From: Fragum whitleyi
Lineage: Eukaryota > Mollusca > Bivalvia > Cardiida > Cardiidae
DNA length: 64,000 nt
Assembly: GCA_948146395.1 (NCBI GenBank)
Contig: OX411557.1
Coordinates: 32,280,077-32,344,076 of the forward strand
Direction: 5' to 3'
Shown: piece by piece, positions 13,801 through 25,800 of the stretch
Position numbering within the stretch: position 1 is the first letter of the stretch
Layout: each line of letters starts with the position of its first letter
Made by a program: the position numbers and the translations under genes
The notes under the pieces: generated by a model
What the model was told of the DNA's origin: nothing
Database searches by the model: none
Seen by the model: only the letters and a program-made list of their open reading frames with translations

Positions 13801-16800
13801 TTGACTAGTTTAGGAAAATTATTTGATAGTCTTTCGGTAAGCTAACTAATGTATAAATAATAAATTCATGAATGAACAATTTTGTTATTAAATATTTCTA
13901 ATTTCATTTTAATTACTACACAGGTATCAACTTAGTAGATTTAATTGAATTTTTAACCCTTTCCTTTGACAAATATATTTCATCATGATATAAAAGATAA
14001 GAAAAGAAGAAATTGCTCTATTGAGAAAGCAGACTTTCTTCTTTTACAGCATCTCTGCGGCTTACTTGAATTAGGCTTGTGTCAGTTGTATGTCTGAAAG
14101 TGAAAAAAAATGGCAAATTTGTATTTAGATCAAAGTCCTGAAAGAACTGGGTGCATATGGGTCAGTATTTATTCTAAAAATAGGATTTTCAAACTTTTCT
14201 AATTCCAAATGGAATGAAATATGATATAGACTAAGTAAGTTCAGGCTGCATGAAAAAAAGAATAATATAACAAGCAATATCTCCTTTTCCAACAATATTT
14301 CCTACTACATAGACTTTCTTTTCAAATTTAACCCCTATACATCATTGTTGTTTGCAACTTCTTTGAATATGGACCAGTCCAAAAAATTAAAATTAAAAAC
14401 ATAACACTTGTAAAATGAACTGATCCATCATGCAAAAAGGGACCATTCTGGAAACTCTATAATATGAATATTTGAAAAAGTGATTGGGTCCAGCACAGGT
14501 TAACCAAAAGTCACATTTAAAACATTTATTAGTTATTACTGTGCTTATAATACTATTTTCTAGTGCTTTAAATAATCTCTATGACTCATAATTCTGTATG
14601 TGCAATAACATCATGTGATAATTGTGACCTTATAACATCAACTCAACATAATACTTGAATTTCTGTGATCAATATGTACTTATTATCTTATGTGCTAAAT
14701 GATTTATGTGCAATACTTATGGATGAATTACCCGTGTCCAGTCAAAACGACCAAAACGCAATAACGCCCCCTTTTAATGGAAGTATGGCAACATATTATT
14801 CCATTGAGGGATCTTTATGTATTCTAATTAGTAAATCTAATTAATCTTATAATAATGGAATTTATTCTATTTTATTAAGGATGTCAATTTTAATCTAAAG
14901 ATTTTTTTTTTTTTAAGCAGATTTAACCTATTTAACTGTATCTTCTATGTACTGTATATGTCTTGTATTTTAATTTGTACTGTATTTGTTGTATTCATGT
15001 AAGTCGGATAATAGCGATACATCGCTAATGTTAATTTTGTTATCACAAAACCGACTATAAATAAAATTTTGTATCTTGTATCTTGTATTTGTTCACAGCC
15101 AGGTTGGTTGAACATTCTAGATTAAGAAAATGAGTCATACGTGAAATGTTTCTACCCTAGTAAGTCTGCTTCACGCAGTCTGACTAGGGTCGACACTTTA
15201 CGCTCTACCCAGATGCTCCCTTTTCACGTGAAGGGTCACAAATGCAACTTCTTCAGACAAAATTACAATGCTGTCTGACAATGATTAAACCTGTTTTTGT
15301 CACAAAATGAAATATAATCTGTCACCGCTAAAACATGCTGCATGTAAATGTTGACATTTCAAGGAGATTTTTTCAGTAGAGTGTGGGCAAACTAATGTTT
15401 CAGGTTTTGCACACAATTAATGTCACATTCTTGGTATAGTGGGAAAAGCCTACTATAATATCAGTCAGTAGTGCATTCAGGGGCTTCAACCCTGGAGCCA
15501 TGAGTTTGATCTCTCTCATTTGATATTTGATGATGGGGGCATGTGGAAATGAGTCATTTGTCTCTGCCTTATGCTGGTAAATGATAAGTTATTTACCTAA
15601 TCTAGTTTGCTGTTGTGCTTAGACTATGGGCTAACTTATTTCTGACCCCAGCGGGATTCTGTTGCCCACTTTATCAGAGTATCTCTCAGGCAGCTGGCTA
15701 CCAGCTCTAGACTGGTCCTTAATCAACAATCAGAATAGCCTTTTGTGCTTAGACTAGCTTCCAGCTTCTGTACTTAGACAAGCTTCTAGTAAGTCATGGC
15801 CAAACTCCAGCAACATACTCAGATTTGTATGTTATTTGATGTAGACAAATATAAATTGTTATTCTAACATTGAACATGTAAATTTGAATTATTAATAACT
15901 GAATGTTACTTAATTTCAGTATAATGGTACAGAAATGAAAAACAAACATTACACTGATTTTGCTAAAATATGAACTCCCAAATAACTTAACCAGAGATGT
16001 ACAATTACTCAGCTGCAAAAGTAACCCATTTACAGCAACCTCAGAGTATTGTTAAGTAAAATCAGGTATAAAGCTTGTCATACTGCGTTAAGCTTATAAA
16101 TCAATAGCATTTTAAGTTAATGACTGACTGCTGTAGAAATAATTAACCCATAAATACAGCTGCTATCACAAACCATACATCATCATCATGCAACCCATTT
16201 AACTTCCTCTCATCAAGGTCAGAAGATTTTCCTTAATTGCTATAAAGTATCTTTTTTTTAAAAAAAAAATAAGCACAATGTAAGGCATGCAATGCAATTC
16301 AGGTCAGTTTATCCTTATTTATAAAAACTTGATTGTTCTAATAAGCTTCTTTTTTTAATATTGCATCGGGATTGCCAAGAAGTATGGGGAAGATGGAGTA
16401 GGGGGAGGCAAAAAAGGGAGATACTCTTTATTTCCATGGCATTTATGGCATACCTCCTCACTCCTTGTAACAACACTCAAGAGGGAATTCTAATAATTTT
16501 TTAGGTTTAGGCAATAGAAATCTGGCTTTTTGCTATTCATTCACTATGAAATTATGGTCTTTTTACCACTAGGAAGTATAAACATTTTATGTGGACTTAT
16601 CAGTTCTGTGCATGTGCATAGCAATACAGTAGGAGCACAGTAGATCCATAGTCAAATGTTTTTGATCACAGTATAGTGGCCTAGCTAACAAGTGCCAGTG
16701 GCTTTTTATGGCATTTTTACTGTGGTAATACTGTGATATCTTTGTGCTGCTGCAGTCTTGTTTGGGATCTTATTGCACTAGTTCAGCCCTGTTACTGCCA

Positions 16801-19800
16801 TGTTATCATGTTTTAAATCCCACAGCATCTGTTTTGTTCATGCTCTAAGTGCATGCCGTCCCTCAGCCCTCTGTGCCAACCTTTGGCTTCTACTCAAATA
16901 CACATTTTCCCACTACAATCTCACTGCACTCTCGGCATCATCACTAGGCTTTAGAAAAATAAGATTCCGGCATAGGAACCATGACATCACCACCCTATTA
17001 TGACAGGTCTTTAACCTGAATGGTTTGAGCCAAAAGGTTTATGTAACACTTGCTATCATCCTATTTTTGGAGTAGTATAAGCAAAGAGGTTGCAGTCAAT
17101 TGAAATTTGTTAGTAGAAAAGTAAAAAAAAATACTAGCTTTTTAGTAATCAAGATAACTTTAGCTCACCTGAGCACATGGTGCTCATGGTGAGTTTGTGT
17201 AACACATGTTTGTCAGTCTTCCAGAGTTAGTTGTCCAATTCATTAACAACTCATTGTCCAATTCATTAACAACTCAGTGTTACCATTCTAGAGGTCATGA
17301 TTTTGGGTCAAACTTTCTCGGGATATTTGTCTGGTTATTAGGAAGAACCCTCTAACAGTAATTTTGGTGGTATTACTACTAATGTCATGGGAAAAGCAGT
17401 CTTATAGACAATTTCCTTGTTTGTCTGGAAGATCCCTATTAATTTTGGTGGCAATATGACTAATTCATCTGAAAAAATTCCTTATAGACAATTTCCTTGT
17501 TACCACTATCAAGGTGTCAATTTTGGCTTACTCTTTCTCATAAACTTACTCAGGATGTTTGTCTGGTCATAGGAAACATACCCATTACTTTTTGATGCAT
17601 TCTGACTGATGTAATTGGAAAAGGTGATTTATAGACAACATTCCTGTTACCACTGTAGGTGTAACAGTTTAAATTCAGTCTTTCTCAAACTTGCCAAAAG
17701 ATTTTCATTAGGAAGTACCCTTTTGATTTTAAGCATTCATAGGTGGTGTATCATGGAAAAGGGCCCACCCAAGTAAAGTCACATTCTCCTTCTTACCACT
17801 CCATCAAGAGATAATGATTTTGGTTCAATCTTTTTCTAACTAGCTAAGGATGTTTTACTGGTCATAAAAAAAAGTTCTCTATTGATAATTGGTACCATTC
17901 CAATTTTTCTGATTGATCTTCTGCTTGTAGTACCCATGTTTTATTGAGTTCTGGGTAACTAAACTTCCTCATTGTACACTTGAAACTGTATTTAGTCAAA
18001 GTTATGATCATTATCACTGAGATCAGGGCCCGAGATTATAAAACTTTTCTCAGGCTCAATTCAAAATTTTCTCAAATCTCAATTTGATATTAAAGCTGTA
18101 ATTCTGTTTTATTACTCATTTTCGTGTATTAACATAAAAGATGATATTACTAAGTTGTTATAAATAACAACTTAGTAATATTATCTTTCATTTTCATACA
18201 TTTATTCTAATTCAAAATTTAAGAAAATTGAGTCTGAGCCTGAGAAAAGTTTTATAACCTTTGGCCCTGATGCATCTCATGCATAAAGGTTTTGAATACT
18301 CAATGGAATTTATAATATCTTTATATCAACTGAAAGTATGGAAGTCCAAGCAACTGCATATCTAAAAGCTATAAGAATTGTAGGTATAAGCATTTCAGAT
18401 TGGTGACAGAATGATTACTGCAATGTTGAAGTTTAACCCTTGTCATGCTGAATAAATCTTGGCTAAAAAATTGCATCAAAATCAAAGGGCAAAAAGCACT
18501 GAAAGTACCAACAGTAGGTCAATTTTTATTTGAAAAACTAAATCTATTGACGTTTCTGGTTTGAAATTGAGACAGAGGTGATGTAGACTAACATCAGACT
18601 GCACTTATGTGCAGGCTGATGTTTGTCTATAGCTCCTGCCAAAGCAGGAATATTCCGGGTTCAGCATGACAAGGGTTAATTTGACTAAAATGTTGAATTT
18701 CTCTAAATGGTTAGAAATTCTTTTATGGAGAAAATGTTGTTGCACATTTTTCATATCATGATTTTATCATGAAGCAAATGTGCAACATCATTTCCTATAT
18801 AATTGATTACTTCTTAGTTCACAGATTGTCCTCCTATGTTATTTGTAATGGAATAGCTTGTTCTGTAGAACTAATCAATGTCCTTCAATCAATCATTTCT
18901 TATCTCAACATGTATTCATATCAATAAACATTCTACCAATAATTTGCATAACCCATTTCTTGACAACAAGATTGTTCACATGACCGGTCTATGAAAGTAG
19001 TCTGTTTATGCTCTATGGAATTTTTTCTGATTTTTTGAAATGAGGAAAATTGCAAAATCAAAATCAAAAGCAAAATGATATCTTTATTTACTTTAATGAT
19101 AATCTGACACAATTTTTCAGGCATCAGCAGGGGGCTTGACTTATTTTCAATTTTGAGTGTTTTGAGAAGTGTATACTTCCAAATTTAGATAAAATTAACA
19201 TGATGCTGAACAGCAAAATTATACCCCTTGGGTAAAATTTGGGTTCCAACCCGGTGTTTCCAATTTAAGATAGAAACATAATGATAAGTTATTAGTCCCC
19301 CACCGGTTACCGGTTGGGGGACTATAGGTTTGCTCGATTCCGTCTGTCCGTCCGTCCGTCCGTCTGTCTGTCCGTCACACTTTTGTCCAGGCTGTATCTT
19401 CTAAATCATATGTGCTAGCAACTTCAAACTTGGTACACTTATAGATCTCATCAAGGAAAAGTGTCATGTTTAAGAACCATAACTCTGCCACACCCACTTT
19501 TTGAGTTATTGCCCTTTGTTGTTTTTACCCTTACATTCTTGTCTGGAACATATCTCCTTAACTATGTGTGCTAGCAACTTCAAACTTTGTACACTTATAG
19601 ATCTCATTGAGGGGAAGTGTCATGTTCAAGATCCATAACTCTGCCACACCCACTTTTTGAGTTATTGCCCTTTGTTGTTTTTACCCTTACATTCTTGTCC
19701 GGAACATATCTCCTAAACTATGTGAGCTAGCAACTTCAAACTTTGTACACTTATAGATCTCATTAAGGAGAAGTGTCATGTTTAAGAACCATTACTCTGC

Positions 19801-22800
19801 CACTCCCACTTTTTGAGTTATTGCCCTTTGTTGTTTTTACCCTTACATTCTTGTCCGGATCGTATCTCCTAAACTATGTGTGCTAGCAACTTCAAACTTG
19901 TACACTTATAGATCTCATTGAGGAGAAGTCGTCATGTTCAAGATCCATAACTCTGCCACACCCACTTTTTGAGTTATTGCCCTTTGTTGTTTTTACCCTT
20001 ACATTCTTGTCCGGAACATATCTCCTAAACTATGTGAGCTAGCAACTTCAAACTTTGTACACTTATAGATCTCATTAAGGAGAAGTGTCATGTTTAAGAA
20101 CCATTACTCTGCCACGCCCACTTTTTGAGTTATTGCCATTTGTTGTTTTTACCCTTACATTCTTGTCCGGATCATATCTCCTAAACTATGTGTGCTAGCA
20201 ACTTCAAACTTGTACACTTATAGATCTCATTGAGGAGAAGTGTCATGTTCAAGATCCATAACTCTGCCACACCTACTTTTTGAGTTATTGCCCTTTGTTG
20301 TTTTTAGTCTTACATTCTTGTCCGGACCATATCTCCTAAACTATTAGTGCTAGCAACTTCAAACTCTGTACACTTATAGATCTAATTAAGGAGAAGTGTC
20401 ATGTTGTTGTTTCTATCCTTACATTTCTGTTCCGTACTTATCTCCTAAACCATAAGCCCTAGCAACTTCAAACTTTGTACACTGGTAGATCTAATTGAGA
20501 AGAAGTGTATTGCACAAGAACTGTTACTCTGCCACATCCACTTTTTAAGTTATTGTCTGTTGTTGTTTTTTATCCTGACATTTTTGTCCGGACCATATCT
20601 CCTGAGCCATCAGTGCTAGCAACTTCAAACTTGGTACACTTATAGATCTCATTGAGGACAAGTGGCATGTACAAGAATCATTCTTCTCCGCCCACTTTTG
20701 GAGTTTTTGCCATGGGTTGTTTTTACTTTTATATTTTTTTTGTTTGTGACATTTTGTTCAAAACCTAATGTGCTAGCAACTTCATATTTTGTATACAGTT
20801 ATAGATCTAGTAAGTAGGAGATATATTATAAGAAAGGATTTTTTTTTTCTTTTCTGATTTAGCAAGAAGACAGACAGCTTCCATTTTTGATTTGTGACAT
20901 CACCTAGTGGACTTCCATAATGAGCTTGTTCATATAATGCCCCTTGTGTCAAATTAGGCCCATGTTGACACATCCTAGTGGTCAAGAAGATTGGGACAAA
21001 CATTGTCATAATGAAACATCATGGTCATTCATTGAGATTTTGTGAAACTAAAAACCTGTAATTGGTAGCTCTTAATTACTTCTGAATGAGACAAACAAGG
21101 GAATAAGATAGAAACTATACAGAACCTGAGTATATTAAGGTCTGGCTTAGAAACATTTAGATTTTCTTCAAGTTAATCATTTTGATGATTTTCTAGGTTT
21201 GTTAGAAAAAATTATCAATTGAATTATCAAAGTAAATTACTCTAGTGGTCTATTATGAGAGCAACTAGTAATGAATAGACATAAACATTTTATTATATAG
21301 TGCATTATCAAATAACAGAGATCTTCAAGCTAAAATTGATATGATAGCTCTAAAGGTTTCTGAGCTGACATTTACAATTGATTTTTACTGAAACCTGAAA
21401 CTGGCAAAGTAATACATTCTGTGTAAATGTGTCAATTTTCTCTTATCCCTATTTTTGTCAGCATTCCGCAAAGCTTTGGAACAAATTAAGTGAAAACCAA
21501 ACTCTGATACATTAATTGATTCTAAGAATTGATATTTTGTCCCTAATTATGATTCTGTTATAGTAATTTAGATGGACACACACTGTCTTTAATATTGAGA
21601 AGTCATTGATTCCTGAACCATGAAATTCTGGGGGTCAAAACTGATTTTAAAGGTTGTTAAACAACAAAAAGTAGAATTTTGCAGGTTTAACACTTGTCAT
21701 TCTGAATAAATTTTGGCTAAAAATTTTCATCAAAACCAAAGGACAAAAAGCACTGAAACTACTAACTGTATGTCATTTTTTATTTGAAAAACTAAATCTA
21801 TTGACAAATCTGGTTTGAAAGTGAGAAACAGGTGGTGGAGACTAACATCAGACTGCACATATGTGCAGGCTGATGTTTGTTTATAGCTCCTACCAAAGCA
21901 GGAGTATTCCCGGTTCAGCATGACAAGGGTTAAGAGTCAAATGACCTTTTCTTCTACAAATATGAAGTAAGCAAAATTAAGGTAGTACCATAAATGAGAT
22001 AAATATCATTGAAAATTTGAGGGATAAAATCAAAATTGATACTTGGAAATTTCTGTAATAGGGGATAAATTTCTAAAGGTTGTTTTTTTTGGATCAAAAC
22101 GCTTGTAATTTGGGTCAGACACAGCCATTGAGTAAGATCAGCTCTTAAGATTTTAGTTCTAAGCAACTCAGATAATGTTATTGAAGGGCAGTATAGATGT
22201 TTAACATCAGACAGGCAGAAATGATACCTTGTTATTATTTATTTGGTATCCATTGTTGCATACAATAAGTAATTTGTTCCATGTGCCAATTCTGATATGT
22301 CTGAGAAATCCAAGACCTTTGATTGTTGGGTATTTCAGAGCTACAGATAGAGGTTTTTTTTATATATTAGATCAAAGAGTTTCAATAATTGTAGCATACA
22401 CACCATATTGTCTAGACAATTCAAATGAGTGACCAAAAGATAGGGTTTCATTGAGAAATTAATATTTGAGACTGTACCCACTCTTATCTGCACATATGGC
22501 CTTTGATTTTTTTTTTTTGTTGTTGTTTTTTGTCTGGTACTACATTTTATTTTGCAGCAGCAGCTCAGCTTTAATTGACTTAAACTCCTAGTGTATATTG
22601 AGATATACCTCTTAAATGGTTTTGTCTATTTAATCTAAGACTCTTGAATTGTTGAAAATTTATTTTATATCTCCATGAATAAAATTTTGACTATGAAACT
22701 ACTTTGTTGGCCTGTGCACATAAAAGCATTCCTTCAGAAACTAGGAACTCATGTGATCTTTCACAATTGTTACCGAGGTTTCCTAATGAAATCATTAGGA

Positions 22801-25800
22801 AACCTTGAATAGCGCTGTTAAAGTTCATGACTTCTGAAATGTTGATATATATTTCCAGGTGTTTGGGTCCAGTGTGTTGGTATAGGCGTTGTTACCTGGG
22901 CTGCATGTTGATATATATTTTCAGGTGTTTGAGTCCAGTGTGTTGGTATAGGAGTTGTTACCTGTATATTTTCAGGTGTTTGAGTCCAGTGTGTTGGTAT
23001 AGGGGTTGTTACCTGGGCTGCATGTTGATATATATTTTCAGGTGTTCGAGTCCAGTGTGTTGGTATAGGAGTTGTTACCTGTATATTTTCAGGTGTTCGA
23101 GTCCAATGTGTTGGTATAGGGGTTGTTACCTGGGCTGCAGGGTTTGGTGATCAAGCAACAACTCACTATGAAAAGGAAAAGTTTGTCAACATCACAGAAA
23201 TATTGTTGGAAGATGGTAAATATATTTAGTCTAACACTTATCCTTAAACTAATTCATGCTCCCGCATGGAAAGGTTAGGAGCATATGGTTTTACGGTTGT
23301 CTGTCTGCCTGTCTGCATTTCTGTCCATCTATGTCTGTCTGTCTGTCTGCAAAACTTAACCAAAAAACTTAACATTGCCAATTACTTCAACCCTTTTTAA
23401 GATAGAATTATCATATTTGGCATGATGGTAGATCTAAACGATACACATCTGCCGATACTGAAGTTAAGGTCATGTCACTTTAAGAAACTATGATCATATT
23501 TTGCATGATGATAGATCTAAAATGATACGCATCTGCTGATACCAAAGTTACGGCCATGACAATTTCAAGGTCATCTGTCAAGGTCAAACTTCTCAAAAGA
23601 TTAATCAAAATCACTTAACATTGCACATATCTTCAAGCCTTTTAAGGTACAAGCCTAACATTAAACTTGATGATAGATCTCAGTAATGTACATTTGTAGA
23701 TACCAAGGTCAAAGACATGTACTAAGTTCAAGGTCATGACTGCCAGCCAAATTACTCAAAAACTTCATAAAAAGACTTTACATTGCCAATATCTTGAAAA
23801 CTTTTCAAGATACAAACCTCATAATTGACTTGATGAAAGATCTTAGTGTTGTGCATCTGCAGTTATCATGTTCAAGGTCATGTAACAAGGTTAAGGTCAT
23901 TTGTCAAGGTCAACATTTTGACAAAAAGCTGTTAAATGGGCTTTTGTGTTTCGCAAACACTTCTTGTTTATTTTTTAGCTAACCTGAGTATGAAGTGCTA
24001 AAGGTGAGCCATTGTGATTGATGATGTCCGGCGTCAAACGTCCCTCGTCTGTCGTCCATTGTCTGTCATAAACTTTTACCTTGTGTGCACTCTAGAGGCC
24101 ACATTATTCTGCCCAAATGATAAACTTGGTCATAATGATTGTCTCAATTAAATCTCAGTCTAGTATGAAATTGGGTCAAGTAGGGTCCAACATGGGATCA
24201 TGTGGTCAATTTAAAAAAAAAACTTGTCACATTTTGGGCTCAAGTCTCTTGAATCTTGGTCAGAATGTTTGTCTCCATAAAATATTGATTAAGTTAAAAT
24301 GGGGTAAAAAATGGGGTCAAGGGGTCAAATTTTAGAAAAACCTTGTGTGTACTCTAGAGGCCAATTTTTTTTTGCTCAAATGTTTTGAAACTTTGTAAAA
24401 CTGTTTTTTCTGAATCAAATCTTGGTTAAGTTTAAAATAGGGTCAACTGGGGTCAAATTTTAGAAAAAGTTTCAGTGCACTCTTGAGCTCACATTTTTGG
24501 CACCATTGTCTTGAATCTTGGTTATAATGTTTGTCTCCATCAAATCTCAGTCAAGTTTGAAATTGTGTCAAATGGGGTAAAAAATGGGGTCAAGGGGGCA
24601 AATTTTAGAGAAACTTTGTGTGCACATTAGAGGCAACATTTTTGTCTCAAATGATTTGTAACTTGGCTAGAATGTTTATCTCCATCATATCTCAGTCAAG
24701 TTTGACATAGGGTCAAGTGGGGTCAAAAATGGGGTCAAGGGGGCAAATCTTAGAAAAGCCTTGTGTGCACACTAGAGGCCACATTTTTGGCTCAAATTTT
24801 TTGAAACTTAGCCAGAATGTTTTTCTCCATCAAATCTTGGTCAAGTTTGAAATTGGGTCAAGGGGACAAATTTTAGAAAAGCCTTATGTGCACACTAGAG
24901 GCAACATTTGTTTGCTCAAATATTTTGAAACATGGTCAGAATGTTTGTCTCCTTAAAATTTTAGTTAAGTTCAAAATTTGGTCAAGTGGGGTCAAAAATG
25001 GGGGCAAGAGGACACATGTTAGAAAAACCTTGTGTGCACTCTAAGAGGCCACATTTTTACTCAAACATGGTCAGAATGTTTGTCTCCATCAAATCTTGGT
25101 CAAGTTCGAAATTCGGTGAATTGAAATTTGCTTCAGGACGAGCTTATTTTTTTTAAGAAAAATAATAATAGAATTAAGAGAAGTAGCTGTGGTTAACTTT
25201 TGTCCATCACCTCTTCTCTTTTCAGAAATGTTCCATATGTGAACCTTTTCAAAACATGTTCATGAAATTTTTATTGATCCCTAAGATATTGTTTTTCAAA
25301 AAAAAATAGGCGTGGTAGGAGTGTGTAATTTTGTAACCAAGAAATCTTTAAATATCTTCTTCCAGTAATCTTTGGGTATATTTCAACCAAACTTAGCAGA
25401 AAAGTTCCTTTGGTGACCCTTTTCCATTTTTTTTGTGTGAAATTTTGATTGGTGACCCAAATATGGATTGAGCAAATAGGGGCTTATTTTGACCCTGAAA
25501 TCTTTAAAAGCATCTCTTAGGTAACAAATGGTTAATAGTTTCAACCAAACTTGGCATTAAATCTAATGTTCCTTTTGTAAAAGTACTCAAAACTCATAAT
25601 TTTGTGTGACCTCAAAATATGAGTGTTCTAGGGCGGGAATTATTTTTACCTTGCAATCTTTAGGCATCTTCTAAAAACCATTAAGCAGATTTCAACCAAA
25701 CCTGTGACCCATTTTAAAACTTTTATAAAATTAAGATTTGGTACCAAAATATGGGCATGTCAGGTAGGGGCTTATTTCAATTTTGAAATCATTTAACACA

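Noticed and set aside
19541..20760. CRISPR-like regular repeats
   Set aside because: Units are contiguous 156-bp monomers without unique spacers, in an animal genome. They are satellite-like cores of a mobile element.
22859..22990. Exon 2 starting at one of the first three tandem acceptors as the main arrestin form
   Set aside because: Each meets an in-frame stop in the arrestin frame (TGT TGA or GTT TGA) before reaching the conserved part.
22827..23150. A 107-codon repetitive frame rich in Cys-Trp-Tyr repeats
   Set aside because: It is an off-frame reading of the five tandem splice-acceptor copies. It stays open because the spacing is a multiple of three.
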